A stretch of DNA of 35,794 bases from an uncultured Clostridia bacterium. GTDB lineage: Bacteria > Bacillota > Clostridia > Peptostreptococcales > Anaerovoracaceae. Below the pieces are notes generated by a model. It was not told the DNA's origin and searched no databases. It was given only the letters and a program-made list of their open reading frames with translations. Each line of letters starts with the position of its first letter. Positions within the stretch are counted from its first letter, which is position 1. The stretch is from the NCBI GenBank assembly GCA_938034165.1, contig CALHKP010000010.1, positions 1-35,794 on the forward strand. The letters are read 5' to 3'. The position numbers and the translations under genes are program-made. Of this stretch, positions 15,965-23,641 are shown piece after piece.

Positions 15965-16144
15965 TCAATCATCATCTTCATCGTCAGACCATCCCGATAT
16001 GAAATGCAATTCGCCTGTGTCAATATCCATTGCCATATTATCACCCATACGCATTAGCATATCGCCATCCGAGTCGATCGCCATATTATCTGATATGGTA
16101 TGCGCAAAATCTCCATCTTCATAGTCAAAAAAATGCTTTCCCAT
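15965..16144 (-). CDS. Small acidic protein, 59 aa, with internal repeat
   Basis: Encodes 59 aa, starting MGKHFFDYED. The ATG (16142-16144) follows a perfect AGGAGG at a spacing of seven, which makes this short frame convincing. It is strongly acidic, ending in GWSDDEDDD. Two similar halves can be aligned: DNMAIDSDGDMLM and DNMAMDIDTGELHF. The D-x-D-x-D pattern resembles metal-binding loops but does not fit a canonical EF-hand. First of the three cargo genes by position, and the last in transcription order. Function unknown; an anti-restriction or DNA-mimic role is only a guess from the charge. Confidence 0.75.
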   Translation of the reverse strand: MGKHFFDYEDGDFAHTISDNMAIDSDGDMLMRMGDNMAMDIDTGELHFISGWSDDEDDD

Positions 16145-16227
16145 AAATTTGTCCTCCTACTCTCTTTCTATAATTTTATAGTTTTTGTCTTCATTTAGTG
16201 TAATTCATTTAATACAAAATATAGTAA

Positions 16228-16977
16228 TCAGTCTAAATACAATTTCATTTTTTCAAATGAATTGACTGTATCCGAATCATAGGTATTAAAATCCTCTGAA
16301 AATGTTTGGAGACTTCCCGTAGGACTGATAACCGATTTTGTCATTTTCATGTAATTATCATAATAAGTTTTTAACACGGCATAAGCTTCTTCATATTTCT
16401 TTGGTGGATTTTTCAGCTTTTTCATTAAATCAGTAACTTCTGATTGATTCAATTCGATTTCAGAAATACTATTGTCAAAACTTTCATCAGCAAACAAATT
16501 AGAAAGAGCATCATTAAAATCATCTATAAATTTACCATTTTTCATTGTATATTTATCTGTTTCAGTATCTCTTTCCTCATAAATTGCATTGTACCATACA
16601 CTCTTGATAAGGTTTCCAGCGTTTTCCGCTTTCGCAGCCCCATCAAGCATTGTATAAGATACAGATTCCATATTTGAATAATATTCGGCTTCTTTTGTTC
16701 TTTGTGAAATGCTAAACCCAAGCACACTAATGACAATTAGAGCAATTACAACTGTGGAGATAATTATACCTTTGTGTTTCTTTTTTCGCTTCTTTTTCTC
16801 GATAGTTGAATTAGGAAATCCACAATTAGGGCAAGCCGACAATTTCATTTCGTACGCTCTTCCACATTCGTCGCACACTATTAAATTTTGTTGTGAAAGA
16901 TTAAATTTACAGTGAGGACATGTTATTGCCTTTTCACTGATTGCTTTGCCGCATTTAGGACAAGTTATTAAGCTCAT
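16228..16977 (-). CDS. Zinc-ribbon, single-pass membrane protein, cargo
   Basis: A 249-aa protein. The N-terminus has two zinc ribbons: CPKCGKAISEKAITCPHC (residues 6-23) and CDECGRAYEMKLSACPNC (35-52). A Lys-rich stretch KKKRKKKHKG precedes one membrane helix (about 70-90, IIISTVVIALIVISVLGFSI). The remaining 160 residues, probably outside the membrane by the positive-inside rule, are helical and match no family I know. The ribosome site AGAGG precedes ATG 16975-16977. AT-rich compared with the transfer genes of the element. Function unknown. Confidence 0.8.
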   Translation of the reverse strand: MSLITCPKCGKAISEKAITCPHCKFNLSQQNLIVCDECGRAYEMKLSACPNCGFPNSTIEKKKRKKKHKGIIISTVVIALIVISVLGFSISQRTKEAEYYSNMESVSYTMLDGAAKAENAGNLIKSVWYNAIYEERDTETDKYTMKNGKFIDDFNDALSNLFADESFDNSISEIELNQSEVTDLMKKLKNPPKKYEEAYAVLKTYYDNYMKMTKSVISPTGSLQTFSEDFNTYDSDTVNSFEKMKLYLD

Positions 16978-17037
16978 TCTGAAAACCTCTTTTCTTTTTA
17001 ATCTTCAAAGAATTCATTATTGTTCTTGCTCAAGATA

Positions 17038-18135
17038 TCACCTCAATTTATTGAATTTTGGCAATTGATTAATGAAAGACTTTATTTCATCATCATTAAC
17101 TTCTACATCAACAAAAATAATAATATCGTAAAAATCATAGCAATCGTTATTTCTAAAATTTTTCAATTCGCCGAGTTCGCCGCAAATATAATAATCGTCA
17201 AAAGAAATCTCGTTGGCTATTCTTCCATTATGGTCAATTCCAAATTTTAATATATCAATTGCTCTATACTTATATTTATCTAAATGTTTTAAAGCATATC
17301 TTAAACAGTTGTTGATTATCGGGTTGATGGAATGGTATGTAATCGAATCAACTTGTTTTTTTCTTTTGCCAATACTATCCAGCTTAAGCTCGTAAGATTT
17401 TATTTCAAATATTGAATGAAATAAGTCGTCATTGTCCAGTATCATTTCCAAATATTCACCTTGACAAAAAATACAACTTTCTGTAACATAGTGCCCAATT
17501 GTAAAAAACATATTGTATGAATCATAAATATCGTTGAACAATTCTACATCATTTATACTCGCAACAAGACGAGCAAACTCAATAGAATTTTCAAAATTAA
17601 TCCATGTTATGCCTTTATCTTTCCTAAATTCAAATTGGTTATGATACCATTTCAGTTTTATTCCATACACATCGTGAAGATATTTAACACCGTTAACTGA
17701 ACGATATTCCACGATATAATCAAGAAAGGTTTTGCCGAATTCATCAGTTTGAGTGAGAATAGATTTCCCATCCTTTGCAAGTAATATATCAAATTCATCT
17801 TTATATAATTTCGGATCATCTAAATATGCGTAATATCTAAAGCCCTTATTGAACGGTACATTTTCCTTTTCAACAGGTAATTTATACGCATCTTCATATA
17901 GTAACCGAGCCAATGAAATACCAAATATTTTTTCTAAAGGAATAATAAACTCGTATTTAAGCGGCCTTTCTCCTTTTAGCATTTTTGAGAAGTTGGACTT
18001 TTCTCTATTTGCAAATTTATATGCTTCTTGTCCTTTAATTCCTAATTCATGTGCAATATTAACAAGCAAATGGCTATACATCCTAATCCCTTTTAATTCC
18101 ATGTAATGGTCAACATTATTTTTCAAACTTTTCAT
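17038..18135 (-). CDS. XRE-like helix-turn-helix protein with unknown C-terminal region, cargo
   Basis: A 365-aa protein. Residues about 10-80 look like a divergent Cro/XRE domain (NFSKMLKGERPLKYEFIIPLEKIFGISLARLL). The rest, about 285 residues, is not recognised. Parts such as GKTFLDYIVEYRSVNGVKYLHDVYGI and NSIEFARLVASINDVELFNDI have the feel of ankyrin-like helical pairs. The ATG (18133-18135) follows GGAGG. A hairpin CCACA/TGTGG (18146-18160) is in the leader, TATAAT (18165-18170) is a -10 box, and two palindromes lie further upstream. Possibly the cargo's regulator or a host-interaction protein. Confidence 0.75.
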   Translation of the reverse strand: MKSLKNNVDHYMELKGIRMYSHLLVNIAHELGIKGQEAYKFANREKSNFSKMLKGERPLKYEFIIPLEKIFGISLARLLYEDAYKLPVEKENVPFNKGFRYYAYLDDPKLYKDEFDILLAKDGKSILTQTDEFGKTFLDYIVEYRSVNGVKYLHDVYGIKLKWYHNQFEFRKDKGITWINFENSIEFARLVASINDVELFNDIYDSYNMFFTIGHYVTESCIFCQGEYLEMILDNDDLFHSIFEIKSYELKLDSIGKRKKQVDSITYHSINPIINNCLRYALKHLDKYKYRAIDILKFGIDHNGRIANEISFDDYYICGELGELKNFRNNDCYDFYDIIIFVDVEVNDDEIKSFINQLPKFNKLR

Positions 18136-18164
18136 ATTTGAACCTCCACATTCATTGTGGTTAT

Positions 18165-18269
18165 ATTATACCACGAATTTTGCAATTTGATAGTCATTTA
18201 CGACAACTTTTGTTGTCGAATTTGCCTTTGCCAAAATTTCATGTAAAAAAGTGCATAGTCAAATTTGAC
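18165..18269 (-). promoter_or_regulatory. Promoter region of the XRE-like gene with two palindromes
   Basis: TATAAT (18165-18170, minus) is a likely -10; the -35 at 17 bp (CTATCA) is poor, as expected of a regulated promoter. Upstream lie CGACAAC TTTT GTTGTCG (18201-18218) and the uninterrupted palindrome GTCAAATTTGAC (18258-18269), both candidate operators. Confidence 0.5.
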
Positions 18270-18410
18270 AACTAAATTATAATAAAACTTAAGATGAATA
18301 ATAAGATTCATTTGGCTATTCCACTAAGGCATATGTAATTTTGGTTCTTATGTAAAATAATTTATTATCCCCACATTTTCGAGAAATATTCAAAAACCTC
18401 CGAAAAAACA

Positions 18411-18440
18411 TTGACAAGCACCTATCCTGAGATATATAAT
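18411..18440 (+). promoter_or_regulatory. SigA-type promoter of the transfer-module leader
   Basis: TTGACA (18411-18416), 18-bp spacer, TATAAT (18435-18440). Transcription would begin near 18447 and run rightward through the leader toward the relaxase. Confidence 0.75.
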
Positions 18441-18446
18441 GAAATA

Positions 18447-18700
18447 CCCTTTTCGGGGAGTTACAACTGAATACTTAATGTTCTTGAAATGGAATTGCGG
18501 CGCAAGCCGCCTAACGCCTGCGATATGCTAAGAGAAAATACTGCTGCCCGCCGTCAAAAGCTGTTCTGTACTGTCAGCGATGGTAGGCACTAAAACAGTA
18601 TGGTTTTGAATTTCAAAGCCGTTACATAGAACATCATTTTGAAGCGAGAGCAAAGCTCCCGCTGATTTTTGATGTCTGTGTAACGGCTTTTTGTTTTGCC
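18447..18700 (+). ncRNA. Candidate structured leader RNA ending in an attenuator
   Basis: Between the promoter and the terminator-like hairpin at 18617-18694 there is no convincing gene. It contains a GCGGC GCAA GCCGC hairpin (18497-18510) and a short open frame from ATG 18525 (22 codons, MLRENTAARRQ..) without a ribosome site. TTACAACTGAAT occurs at 18461-18472 and again at 18703-18714, just past the hairpin. This could be an attenuated leader for the mobilization genes or a small RNA. Inference only. Confidence 0.4.
18617..18694 (+). terminator. Long attenuator-like hairpin in the leader
   Basis: AGCCGTTACA (18617-18626) and ACATCA pair with TGATGT (18670-18675) and TGTAACGGCT (18679-18688); GCGAGAGC/GCTCCCGC pairs inside. 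TTTTTGTTTT follows. Located about 540 bp before the relaxase start. Confidence 0.65.
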
Positions 18701-18714
18701 GTTTACAACTGAAT

Positions 18715-19080
18715 GACCGTCCGAATGGGATATGATTTTGCGATGACATCTTTCTTACAGAAAGCGAGCAAGACAACGCTGCTGAAAAAGCAGGGGCAGG
18801 AACGACATTCGGGTAGAACGGTGCACCTCGTATGTATGTAACGCTTTTACGGGTTGAAATCCGCTTGCCGCAAGGCTTGTTAAGCTTGTAGATATCGTTC
18901 TGAATGGTTTTATACGGCAAGCCTGATTTTGACCGTATTATGCGTTACATCGGTCTTATGCGTACAGCGTGCTTGAAGTTTAGCCGGGGTGCAGGGAGTC
19001 CTTTTCAAAGGACTTCCCTGCTGGGGAGACAATCTCGGTTGTCGGGGCAAAGCCCGCCGCCTGTGGCGGTATAGCCTCGC
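18715..19080. other. Long non-coding stretch before oriT
   Basis: Part of an 800-bp region without a convincing gene. It holds an imperfect hairpin at 18992-19020 (CAGGGA-GTCCTTT with AAAGGAC-T-TCCCTG) and smaller GC-rich inverted repeats at 19026-19072 (for example CCGCC/GGCGG). These may belong to the oriT region or to leader RNA structure. Frames open on the minus strand here have no ribosome sites and are best ignored. Confidence 0.5.
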
Positions 19081-19084
19081 AGAG

Positions 19085-19156
19085 CCCACTGACAGCTTTG
19101 CAGCCGAAAGGCTGAAAGTGTCATAGTGGGTTACGCACTTTGAAAAGGTGCGTAAC
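19085..19156 (+). other. oriT: Predicted oriT of the element (MobV type)
   Basis: TAGTGGG/TTA (nick expected between 19130 and 19131) matches the MobV-family nick site TAGTGTG/TTA known from pMV158. Directly upstream is a long imperfect hairpin ending at the nick: CCCACT, GACA, CTTT and AGCC pair with GGCT, AAAG, TGTC and AGTGGG around a GAAA loop. Directly downstream a perfect 9-bp repeat GTTACGCAC/GTGCGTAAC (19130-19138, 19148-19156). The relaxase gene begins 77 bp further on. Confidence 0.75.
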
Positions 19157-19232
19157 AAAGGCCGACAGCCTCAACATATCCTCCCCATCGGGAGAAAGAA
19201 ATACAATCCGAAACAGAAAGGAAGTGAGAAAA

Positions 19233-20498
19233 ATGTCAAGACAGAATTTCAGCGTGGCAAGGGTGGAAACCCGAACAAGGGATTCCATCGGCAAATATGA
19301 ACGTCACAACGAGCGAAAAAACGAGCATTACGGCAATATGAATGTTGACATGTCCCGCATGCCTATGAATGTGCATTTCAAATCCTGCGGCGATATGACC
19401 TACAACGAAACCCTCGATAAGCTGGTCGCTGGCGGGAAAGTATCGCTTCGTGGTCTGAAAAAGGACGCCAAAATTTTTGACGAGATGATTTTAGACGTCA
19501 ACACCGACTACTTTGAAACCCACGGCGGCTATGAATATGCCAAGCGGTTTTACGCCGAAGCCTATCGGTTTGCCGTAAAGGTTTATGGCGAGGACAATAT
19601 CCTCTCCGCCGTTATGCACGCTGACGAGGTTAATCTCACCCTGTCCGAACAGTATGGCGAGCCGATTTACCACTACCATATGCACATTGTAGCACTGCCC
19701 GTAGTGGAGAAGCAAGTGCTGTGGACGAAGCGGTGCAAAAATCCTGAACTGGTGGGCACAGTCAAGGAGATTCTTCAGCAGGTCAGCCACTCGAAGAAAT
19801 GGAAATCCCCGCAGACTGTGGATGAACAGGGTAAGCCTGTGTATGACGAAAAAGGGAAAGCGGTGCTTGTCCCCACCTACAGCATTTTGCAGGACGAGTT
19901 TTTCGAGCATATGCGGGCGGCGGGATTTACCGATTTTGTCCGTGGAGAGCGTGGCAGCACCGCCGAAAACAAAACCAGTCTGCAATATCAGATTAAGAGG
20001 GATAAGGAACGCCTTGCTGATATTGAAAGCAGGATTGCGGTTGCCAATGAAGATTTGGAAAAGGTTTTGCCCGTTCGGGCGAGTGTACAGGCGATTGATA
20101 ATATCGGCAAGAAAACGCTGACGGGCAAAGTGCAGATGACTACAGACGATTATGCCGCCTTATCCAATTTAGCTAAAGAGTGCCTTGTGAACAGGCGTAC
20201 CGTTCAATTTTTGGAAAGCTCCAATCGGGCGTTATCTGATAAGATAAAGCGGTTACAGGTGGAATTGACGGAATTAAAGGAAAAATGCAAGCCGTATCTG
20301 GAAGCATTAAAGGCTGCGCCCAAAAAGGTCAAGGACTTCATTGACGGTATCCTGAAATCCCTCCGCAAAACCGCACCTGAGCAGGAAAAGAGCATTTTCC
20401 ATAAACAGCCCGAAAAAGAAATCAAGCCTTCCTCGTGGGAACTGCAAATGCCGGCACGAAAGCCGAAAACGAAAAAGAAGGAGGATTTTGAACGATGA
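19233..20498 (+). CDS. MobV-family (Pre/Mob) relaxase, TnpZ-like
   Basis: A 421-aa mobilization protein. Start ATG 19233 follows AGGAAGTGAG; the frame is open further upstream, but that lies in oriT. MobV motif I appears as RHNERKN (residues 24-30). The metal-binding His motif appears as HADE (129-132) followed by HYHMH (147-151), the variant with a longer insert than the standard HxDExxPHxH. C-terminal third is Lys-rich with coiled-coil character. The enzyme would nick oriT and pilot the strand during conjugal mobilization by a helper. Its stop overlaps the next gene by 4 bp (ATGA). Confidence 0.92.
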   Translation: MSRQNFSVARVETRTRDSIGKYERHNERKNEHYGNMNVDMSRMPMNVHFKSCGDMTYNETLDKLVAGGKVSLRGLKKDAKIFDEMILDVNTDYFETHGGYEYAKRFYAEAYRFAVKVYGEDNILSAVMHADEVNLTLSEQYGEPIYHYHMHIVALPVVEKQVLWTKRCKNPELVGTVKEILQQVSHSKKWKSPQTVDEQGKPVYDEKGKAVLVPTYSILQDEFFEHMRAAGFTDFVRGERGSTAENKTSLQYQIKRDKERLADIESRIAVANEDLEKVLPVRASVQAIDNIGKKTLTGKVQMTTDDYAALSNLAKECLVNRRTVQFLESSNRALSDKIKRLQVELTELKEKCKPYLEALKAAPKKVKDFIDGILKSLRKTAPEQEKSIFHKQPEKEIKPSSWELQMPARKPKTKKKEDFER

Positions 20499-20773
20499 CA
20501 GATGTGATTTATCTTGACGAATACGGAAACGCCGTTGATGACGGCGCAGAAATCCACGCCGCTATTGAAAAAATAACGGATATGCTTGCCGCTATGACAA
20601 AGGTGGAACGCATAAACTGGTTTCGCCGAACGCAATATCCCTACCCCATCAATTTTGAAACGGAGATTGACGGTACGGTTTATTCGGTTAACACCCATTT
20701 CGACAGTACGGCAGGCGAAAGTCTGAAAGAAAAGGCGGAACGGATGATTCTAAAAAATCGGCAACAGCTTTGA
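20495..20773 (+). CDS. Transposon-encoded small protein, TnpW-like
   Basis: A 92-aa protein whose ATG overlaps the relaxase stop (ATGA), so it is translationally coupled; GGAGG lies 11 bp upstream. The C-terminal half (ETEIDGTVYSVNTHFDSTAG, then ESLKEKAERMILKN) resembles the TnpW proteins of Tn4451-type elements. The N-terminal part (IYLDEYGNAVDDGAEI, then KVERINWFRRTQYPYPINF) is common in related clostridial elements. Role unknown. Confidence 0.75.
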   Translation: MTDVIYLDEYGNAVDDGAEIHAAIEKITDMLAAMTKVERINWFRRTQYPYPINFETEIDGTVYSVNTHFDSTAGESLKEKAERMILKNRQQL

Positions 20774-20791
20774 GAATATCACTTTAAAGCG

Positions 20792-20847
20792 TTGAAGTTC
20801 AAGGCTGGATATGGTATGATAGTGACACCTACAATTCATACCATATC
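20792..20847 (+). promoter_or_regulatory. Recombinase promoter overlapped by a 12-bp inverted repeat
   Basis: TTGAAG (20792-20797), 17-bp spacer, TATGAT (20815-20820). A perfect inverted repeat GATATGGTATGA (20808-20819) and TCATACCATATC (20836-20847) covers the -10 box and the start region. This is a good candidate operator for repression of the recombinase. Confidence 0.6.
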
Positions 20848-20867
20848 TGGCTGTGGAAAGGAGCTAT

Positions 20868-22547
20868 ATGAGCAAAAAACAGTCAGACAAGCGAATTACC
20901 GCCCTGTACGCAAGGCTTTCCCGTGACGATGAGAAAGACGGCATATCGGGCAGTATTCAAAATCAAAAGGCTATTCTTGAAAAGTACGCAAAGGACAATA
21001 AATTGCAAAATCCCCGTTTCTTCTATGACGATGGATTTTCGGGCGTCAGCTTCACAAGACCCGCATTTATGGAAATTATGGAACTTGCGGAGCAGGGCTT
21101 GGTTGCCAATCTCGTGGTAAAAGACCATTCAAGGCTCGGACGAAACCGCCTTGTGGTCGGTCAGCTTTTAGAGGAAGATTTTGTCCGTTTAGATGTACGG
21201 TATATCGCCATTATGGACAACATCGACACGGCAAAGGGTATCAGCGATATTGTTCCTATGCAGGATTTATTCAATGAATGGCACGCAAAGAACACCAGCG
21301 ACAAAGTCCGCAGGGTTATGCAGAGCAAGGGAATGTCGGGCGTACCGCTGACTACAAACTCGCCCTTCGGATATATGAAAAATCCGAACAATAAGGATGA
21401 GTGGCTTGTGGACGAGCCTGCGGCAGAGGTGGTCAGAAAAATCTTTGACCTGTGTATTGCAGGACTCGGACCGACGCAAATTGCAAAGAAACTCAAAGCA
21501 GAAAAGGTATTAACGCCTACGGAATACTGGAATAGTATCGGCAGGAAATGCGGCAAGCCGCCCGCAATCCCTTTCGGATGGGTGGCAGATACGGTTTCAG
21601 GTATTCTCGACAAGCAGGAGTATTGCGGCGATACGGTCAATTTCCGCACCACAAGTAAGTCCTTTAAGCTGAAAAAGCGGATTGAAAAGCCGCAGGAGGA
21701 ATGGCAGATATTTGAGAATACCCACCCTGCTATTATCGACAGGGAAACCTTTTCGCTCATGCAGGAATTAAGGCAGCACCGCCGCAGACCGACTAAAAGC
21801 GGCATTGTGAGTATGTTTTCGGGACTGCTCTTCTGTGCTGACTGCGGCGAGAAGCTGTATTACAGCGTGACGAACAACTACAAGCGGGAACAGGCGTATT
21901 TCTTCTGCTCCTCCTACCGCAAAAACTCCGAGGTCTGCTCCGCACACTATATCCGAGAAAAGGTGATAGAGCGCCTTGTGCTGGAGAGTATGCAGAGGGT
22001 TATGTGGTATGTGCAGACCTATGAGAAGCTGTTCGCCCAGCGGCAGATGGAGGATTTCGGGGAAAAAAAGAAGAAAGAGCTTGCCGAGAAGCGCAGGGAG
22101 CTTGACAAGGCGAAACATCGTATCACTGAGATTGACGGGATAATTCAAAAGCTGTACGAGGATAACGCTACTGGTAGGATTAGCGATGAACGGTTTGCCA
22201 CGATGTCAATGTCTTTGGAAAACGAGCAAAGCGGACTAAAGGACAGTATCCCTGAAATGGAAAGCTGCCTTGAAAACGCTAAAATCCAAACAGAGGGCTT
22301 ACAGCGGTTCATTGACAGGGCAAAGCGGATAACGCAGCTTACCGAGCTTACGCCTGAACTGGTTCACGAGTTCATACAGAAAATTGTGGTATCCAAACCC
22401 GAATACAGGGATGGCAAGCGTTATCAGGGCGTAGAAATCTACTACAACGGCGTTGGAATTATCCGAGAGCCCTCACCCGAAGAAATGGAAGAATATTTCC
22501 ACAAGCACATGAAACGAAAAGCCGCAAAAGCGGCGAAAACGGCATAG
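20868..22547 (+). CDS. Large serine recombinase, TnpX-like
   Basis: A 559-aa protein. N-terminal resolvase domain with catalytic Ser18 in YARLSRDDE and the conserved DHSRLGRNR. Then a recombinase domain (about 165-290), a zinc ribbon (CADCGEKLYY..FFCSSYRKNSEVC, about 325-365) and a long coiled coil (about 400-480), the layout of phiC31/TnpX-type integrases. It would excise and integrate the element. Start ATG 20868 follows AAAGGAG (20857-20863). The frame is open a little further upstream to GTG 20853, which has no ribosome site of its own. Confidence 0.94.
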   Translation: MSKKQSDKRITALYARLSRDDEKDGISGSIQNQKAILEKYAKDNKLQNPRFFYDDGFSGVSFTRPAFMEIMELAEQGLVANLVVKDHSRLGRNRLVVGQLLEEDFVRLDVRYIAIMDNIDTAKGISDIVPMQDLFNEWHAKNTSDKVRRVMQSKGMSGVPLTTNSPFGYMKNPNNKDEWLVDEPAAEVVRKIFDLCIAGLGPTQIAKKLKAEKVLTPTEYWNSIGRKCGKPPAIPFGWVADTVSGILDKQEYCGDTVNFRTTSKSFKLKKRIEKPQEEWQIFENTHPAIIDRETFSLMQELRQHRRRPTKSGIVSMFSGLLFCADCGEKLYYSVTNNYKREQAYFFCSSYRKNSEVCSAHYIREKVIERLVLESMQRVMWYVQTYEKLFAQRQMEDFGEKKKKELAEKRRELDKAKHRITEIDGIIQKLYEDNATGRISDERFATMSMSLENEQSGLKDSIPEMESCLENAKIQTEGLQRFIDRAKRITQLTELTPELVHEFIQKIVVSKPEYRDGKRYQGVEIYYNGVGIIREPSPEEMEEYFHKHMKRKAAKAAKTA

Positions 22548-22598
22548 CCGTAGGGCTATACCGCTTCAAACACAACAATATATATTTGAGATACAAAG

Positions 22599-22641
22599 CC
22601 TTGGGGCACCTTCCTTACGGAGGGTGCCCCAAAGCCGCCTT
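22599..22641 (+). terminator. Terminator after the recombinase
   Basis: A hairpin of about 14 bp, TTGGGGCACCTTCC/GGAGGGTGCCCCAA with one G-T pair and a TTAC loop (22601-22614, 22619-22632), then a T-rich run. It is close to the right end of the element. Confidence 0.85.
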
Positions 22642-22647
22642 CTTTTT

Positions 22648-23247
22648 TTAAATTTCTCTTCTTCCTTCCATAGCCTTCAGCAGTGTAACCTCGTCTGCAT
22701 ATTCCAGATCCCCTCCGACAGGGATTCCGTTTGCAATTCGGGATACTTTGATGCCGGCTCCTTTTAGAAGTCTTGCGATATACATAGCTGTAGCCTCCCC
22801 TTCTATGTTCGGATTCGTCGCTACAATTACTTCGTTTACATCGCTATTTTGCAGTCTGACTATAAGACTCTTAAGATTTATATCTTCAGGGCCTACCCCA
22901 TCCATAGGAGAAATAACTCCGTGAAGCACATGATAAAGCCCATCAAACTCTCTGATTCTTTCCATAGCCAGAACATCTTTTGGATTTTCCACAACACAGA
23001 TAACGTTCTGTCTCCTGCTTTTGTCACTGCATATATCACAAGGATCATGCTCCGTAAGATTTCCACAAACGGAACAATATTTCATCTTTGCTTTGGCATC
23101 AATCATAGAGCCTGCCAGCTGCTTTACTTCGCTCTCATCCAGGGACAAAATATGAAAAGCCAGTCTCTGAGCTGTTTTTCCACCTATACCCGGAAGCTTT
23201 GACAGTTCATTTATAAGCCTCGCAAGAGGCACAGGATACTGCCTCAT
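22648..23247 (-). CDS. recR: Recombination mediator RecR
   Basis: A 199-aa protein of the usual length. Order: helix-hairpin-helix (LSKLPGIGGKTAQRLAFH), C4 zinc finger (CSVCGNLTEHDPCDIC, about 57-72), Toprim domain (ICVVENPKDVLAMERI, later PNIEGEATAMYIARLL) and the C-terminal IPVGGDLEYADEVTL motif. RecR works with RecO and RecF to load RecA on single-stranded gaps. ATG overlaps the ybaB stop (TAATG). Confidence 0.98.
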   Translation of the reverse strand: MRQYPVPLARLINELSKLPGIGGKTAQRLAFHILSLDESEVKQLAGSMIDAKAKMKYCSVCGNLTEHDPCDICSDKSRRQNVICVVENPKDVLAMERIREFDGLYHVLHGVISPMDGVGPEDINLKSLIVRLQNSDVNEVIVATNPNIEGEATAMYIARLLKGAGIKVSRIANGIPVGGDLEYADEVTLLKAMEGRREI

Positions 23248-23609
23248 TACATAAGTCCAGGTATGCTCAGTCCGCCTGTAAGCTTACCCATTTCCTCTCC
23301 GGACACTTCGTCAATCTGACGGTTAACTTCGTTTACAGCTGCCATAATAAGATCCTGCAGCATTTCCACATCATCAGGATCAACTACATCTTTGTCGATA
23401 TCCATTTTTACGATTTCTTTCTTTCCGTTAGCTGTTACAGAAACCGCACCGCCACCTGCTGTAGCTGTGAATTTCTTTTCTTCGAGTTCTGCCTGCATCT
23501 GTTCCATCTGTCTCTGCATTGCCTGAACCTGCTGAAGCTGTTTCTGCATATTTCCGCCTGCTCCGCCGCCTACCTTTGGACGCTTGCCTGCTTTCATTCC
23601 TCTACCCAT
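23247..23609 (-). CDS. Nucleoid-associated protein YbaB/EbfC
   Basis: A 120-aa protein of the YbaB/EbfC family. It has a Gln/Met-rich helix (MQKQLQQVQAMQRQMEQMQA), then the beta core TATAGGGAVSVTANGKKEIVK and a C-terminal helix. The family forms tweezer-like dimers that bind DNA. It sits in the conserved order dnaX-ybaB-recR. ATG follows GGAGG, eight bases away. The Gly-rich N-terminus (VGGGAGGN) is common in clostridial members. Confidence 0.96.
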   Translation of the reverse strand: MGRGMKAGKRPKVGGGAGGNMQKQLQQVQAMQRQMEQMQAELEEKKFTATAGGGAVSVTANGKKEIVKMDIDKDVVDPDDVEMLQDLIMAAVNEVNRQIDEVSGEEMGKLTGGLSIPGLM

Positions 23610-23641
23610 ATCATCTTCCTCCTACATTACTTTAATTTCAA

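Larger units (their letters stand above)
15405..22640. mobile_element. Tn4451-like integrative mobilizable element
   Basis: Contains homologues of the Tn4451 set: TnpV (frameshifted), a MobV relaxase like TnpZ with its oriT, a TnpW-like protein and a large serine recombinase like TnpX. The resistance gene of Tn4451 is replaced by three unfamiliar minus-strand genes. It lies between two ordinary host regions, the symporter terminator and recR. Base composition changes inside it: an AT-rich cargo (about 16.1-18.4 kb) and a GC-richer transfer module (18.5-22.5 kb). Exact ends are not resolved. AAAAAAGACGGCT at 15428 and the reverse complement of 22635-22648 (AAAAAAGAAGGCGGCT) are weakly alike and may be near the ends. 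Confidence 0.75.

Noticed and set aside
18528..18920. A 130-aa minus-strand frame through the leader of the mobile element
   Set aside because: It starts at TTG without a ribosome site and runs antisense through hairpins. Such frames are often over-annotated in these elements.
19140..19232. N-terminal extension of the relaxase
   Set aside because: It would lie in the oriT repeat; ATG 19233 has a good ribosome site and begins the MobV family sequence.
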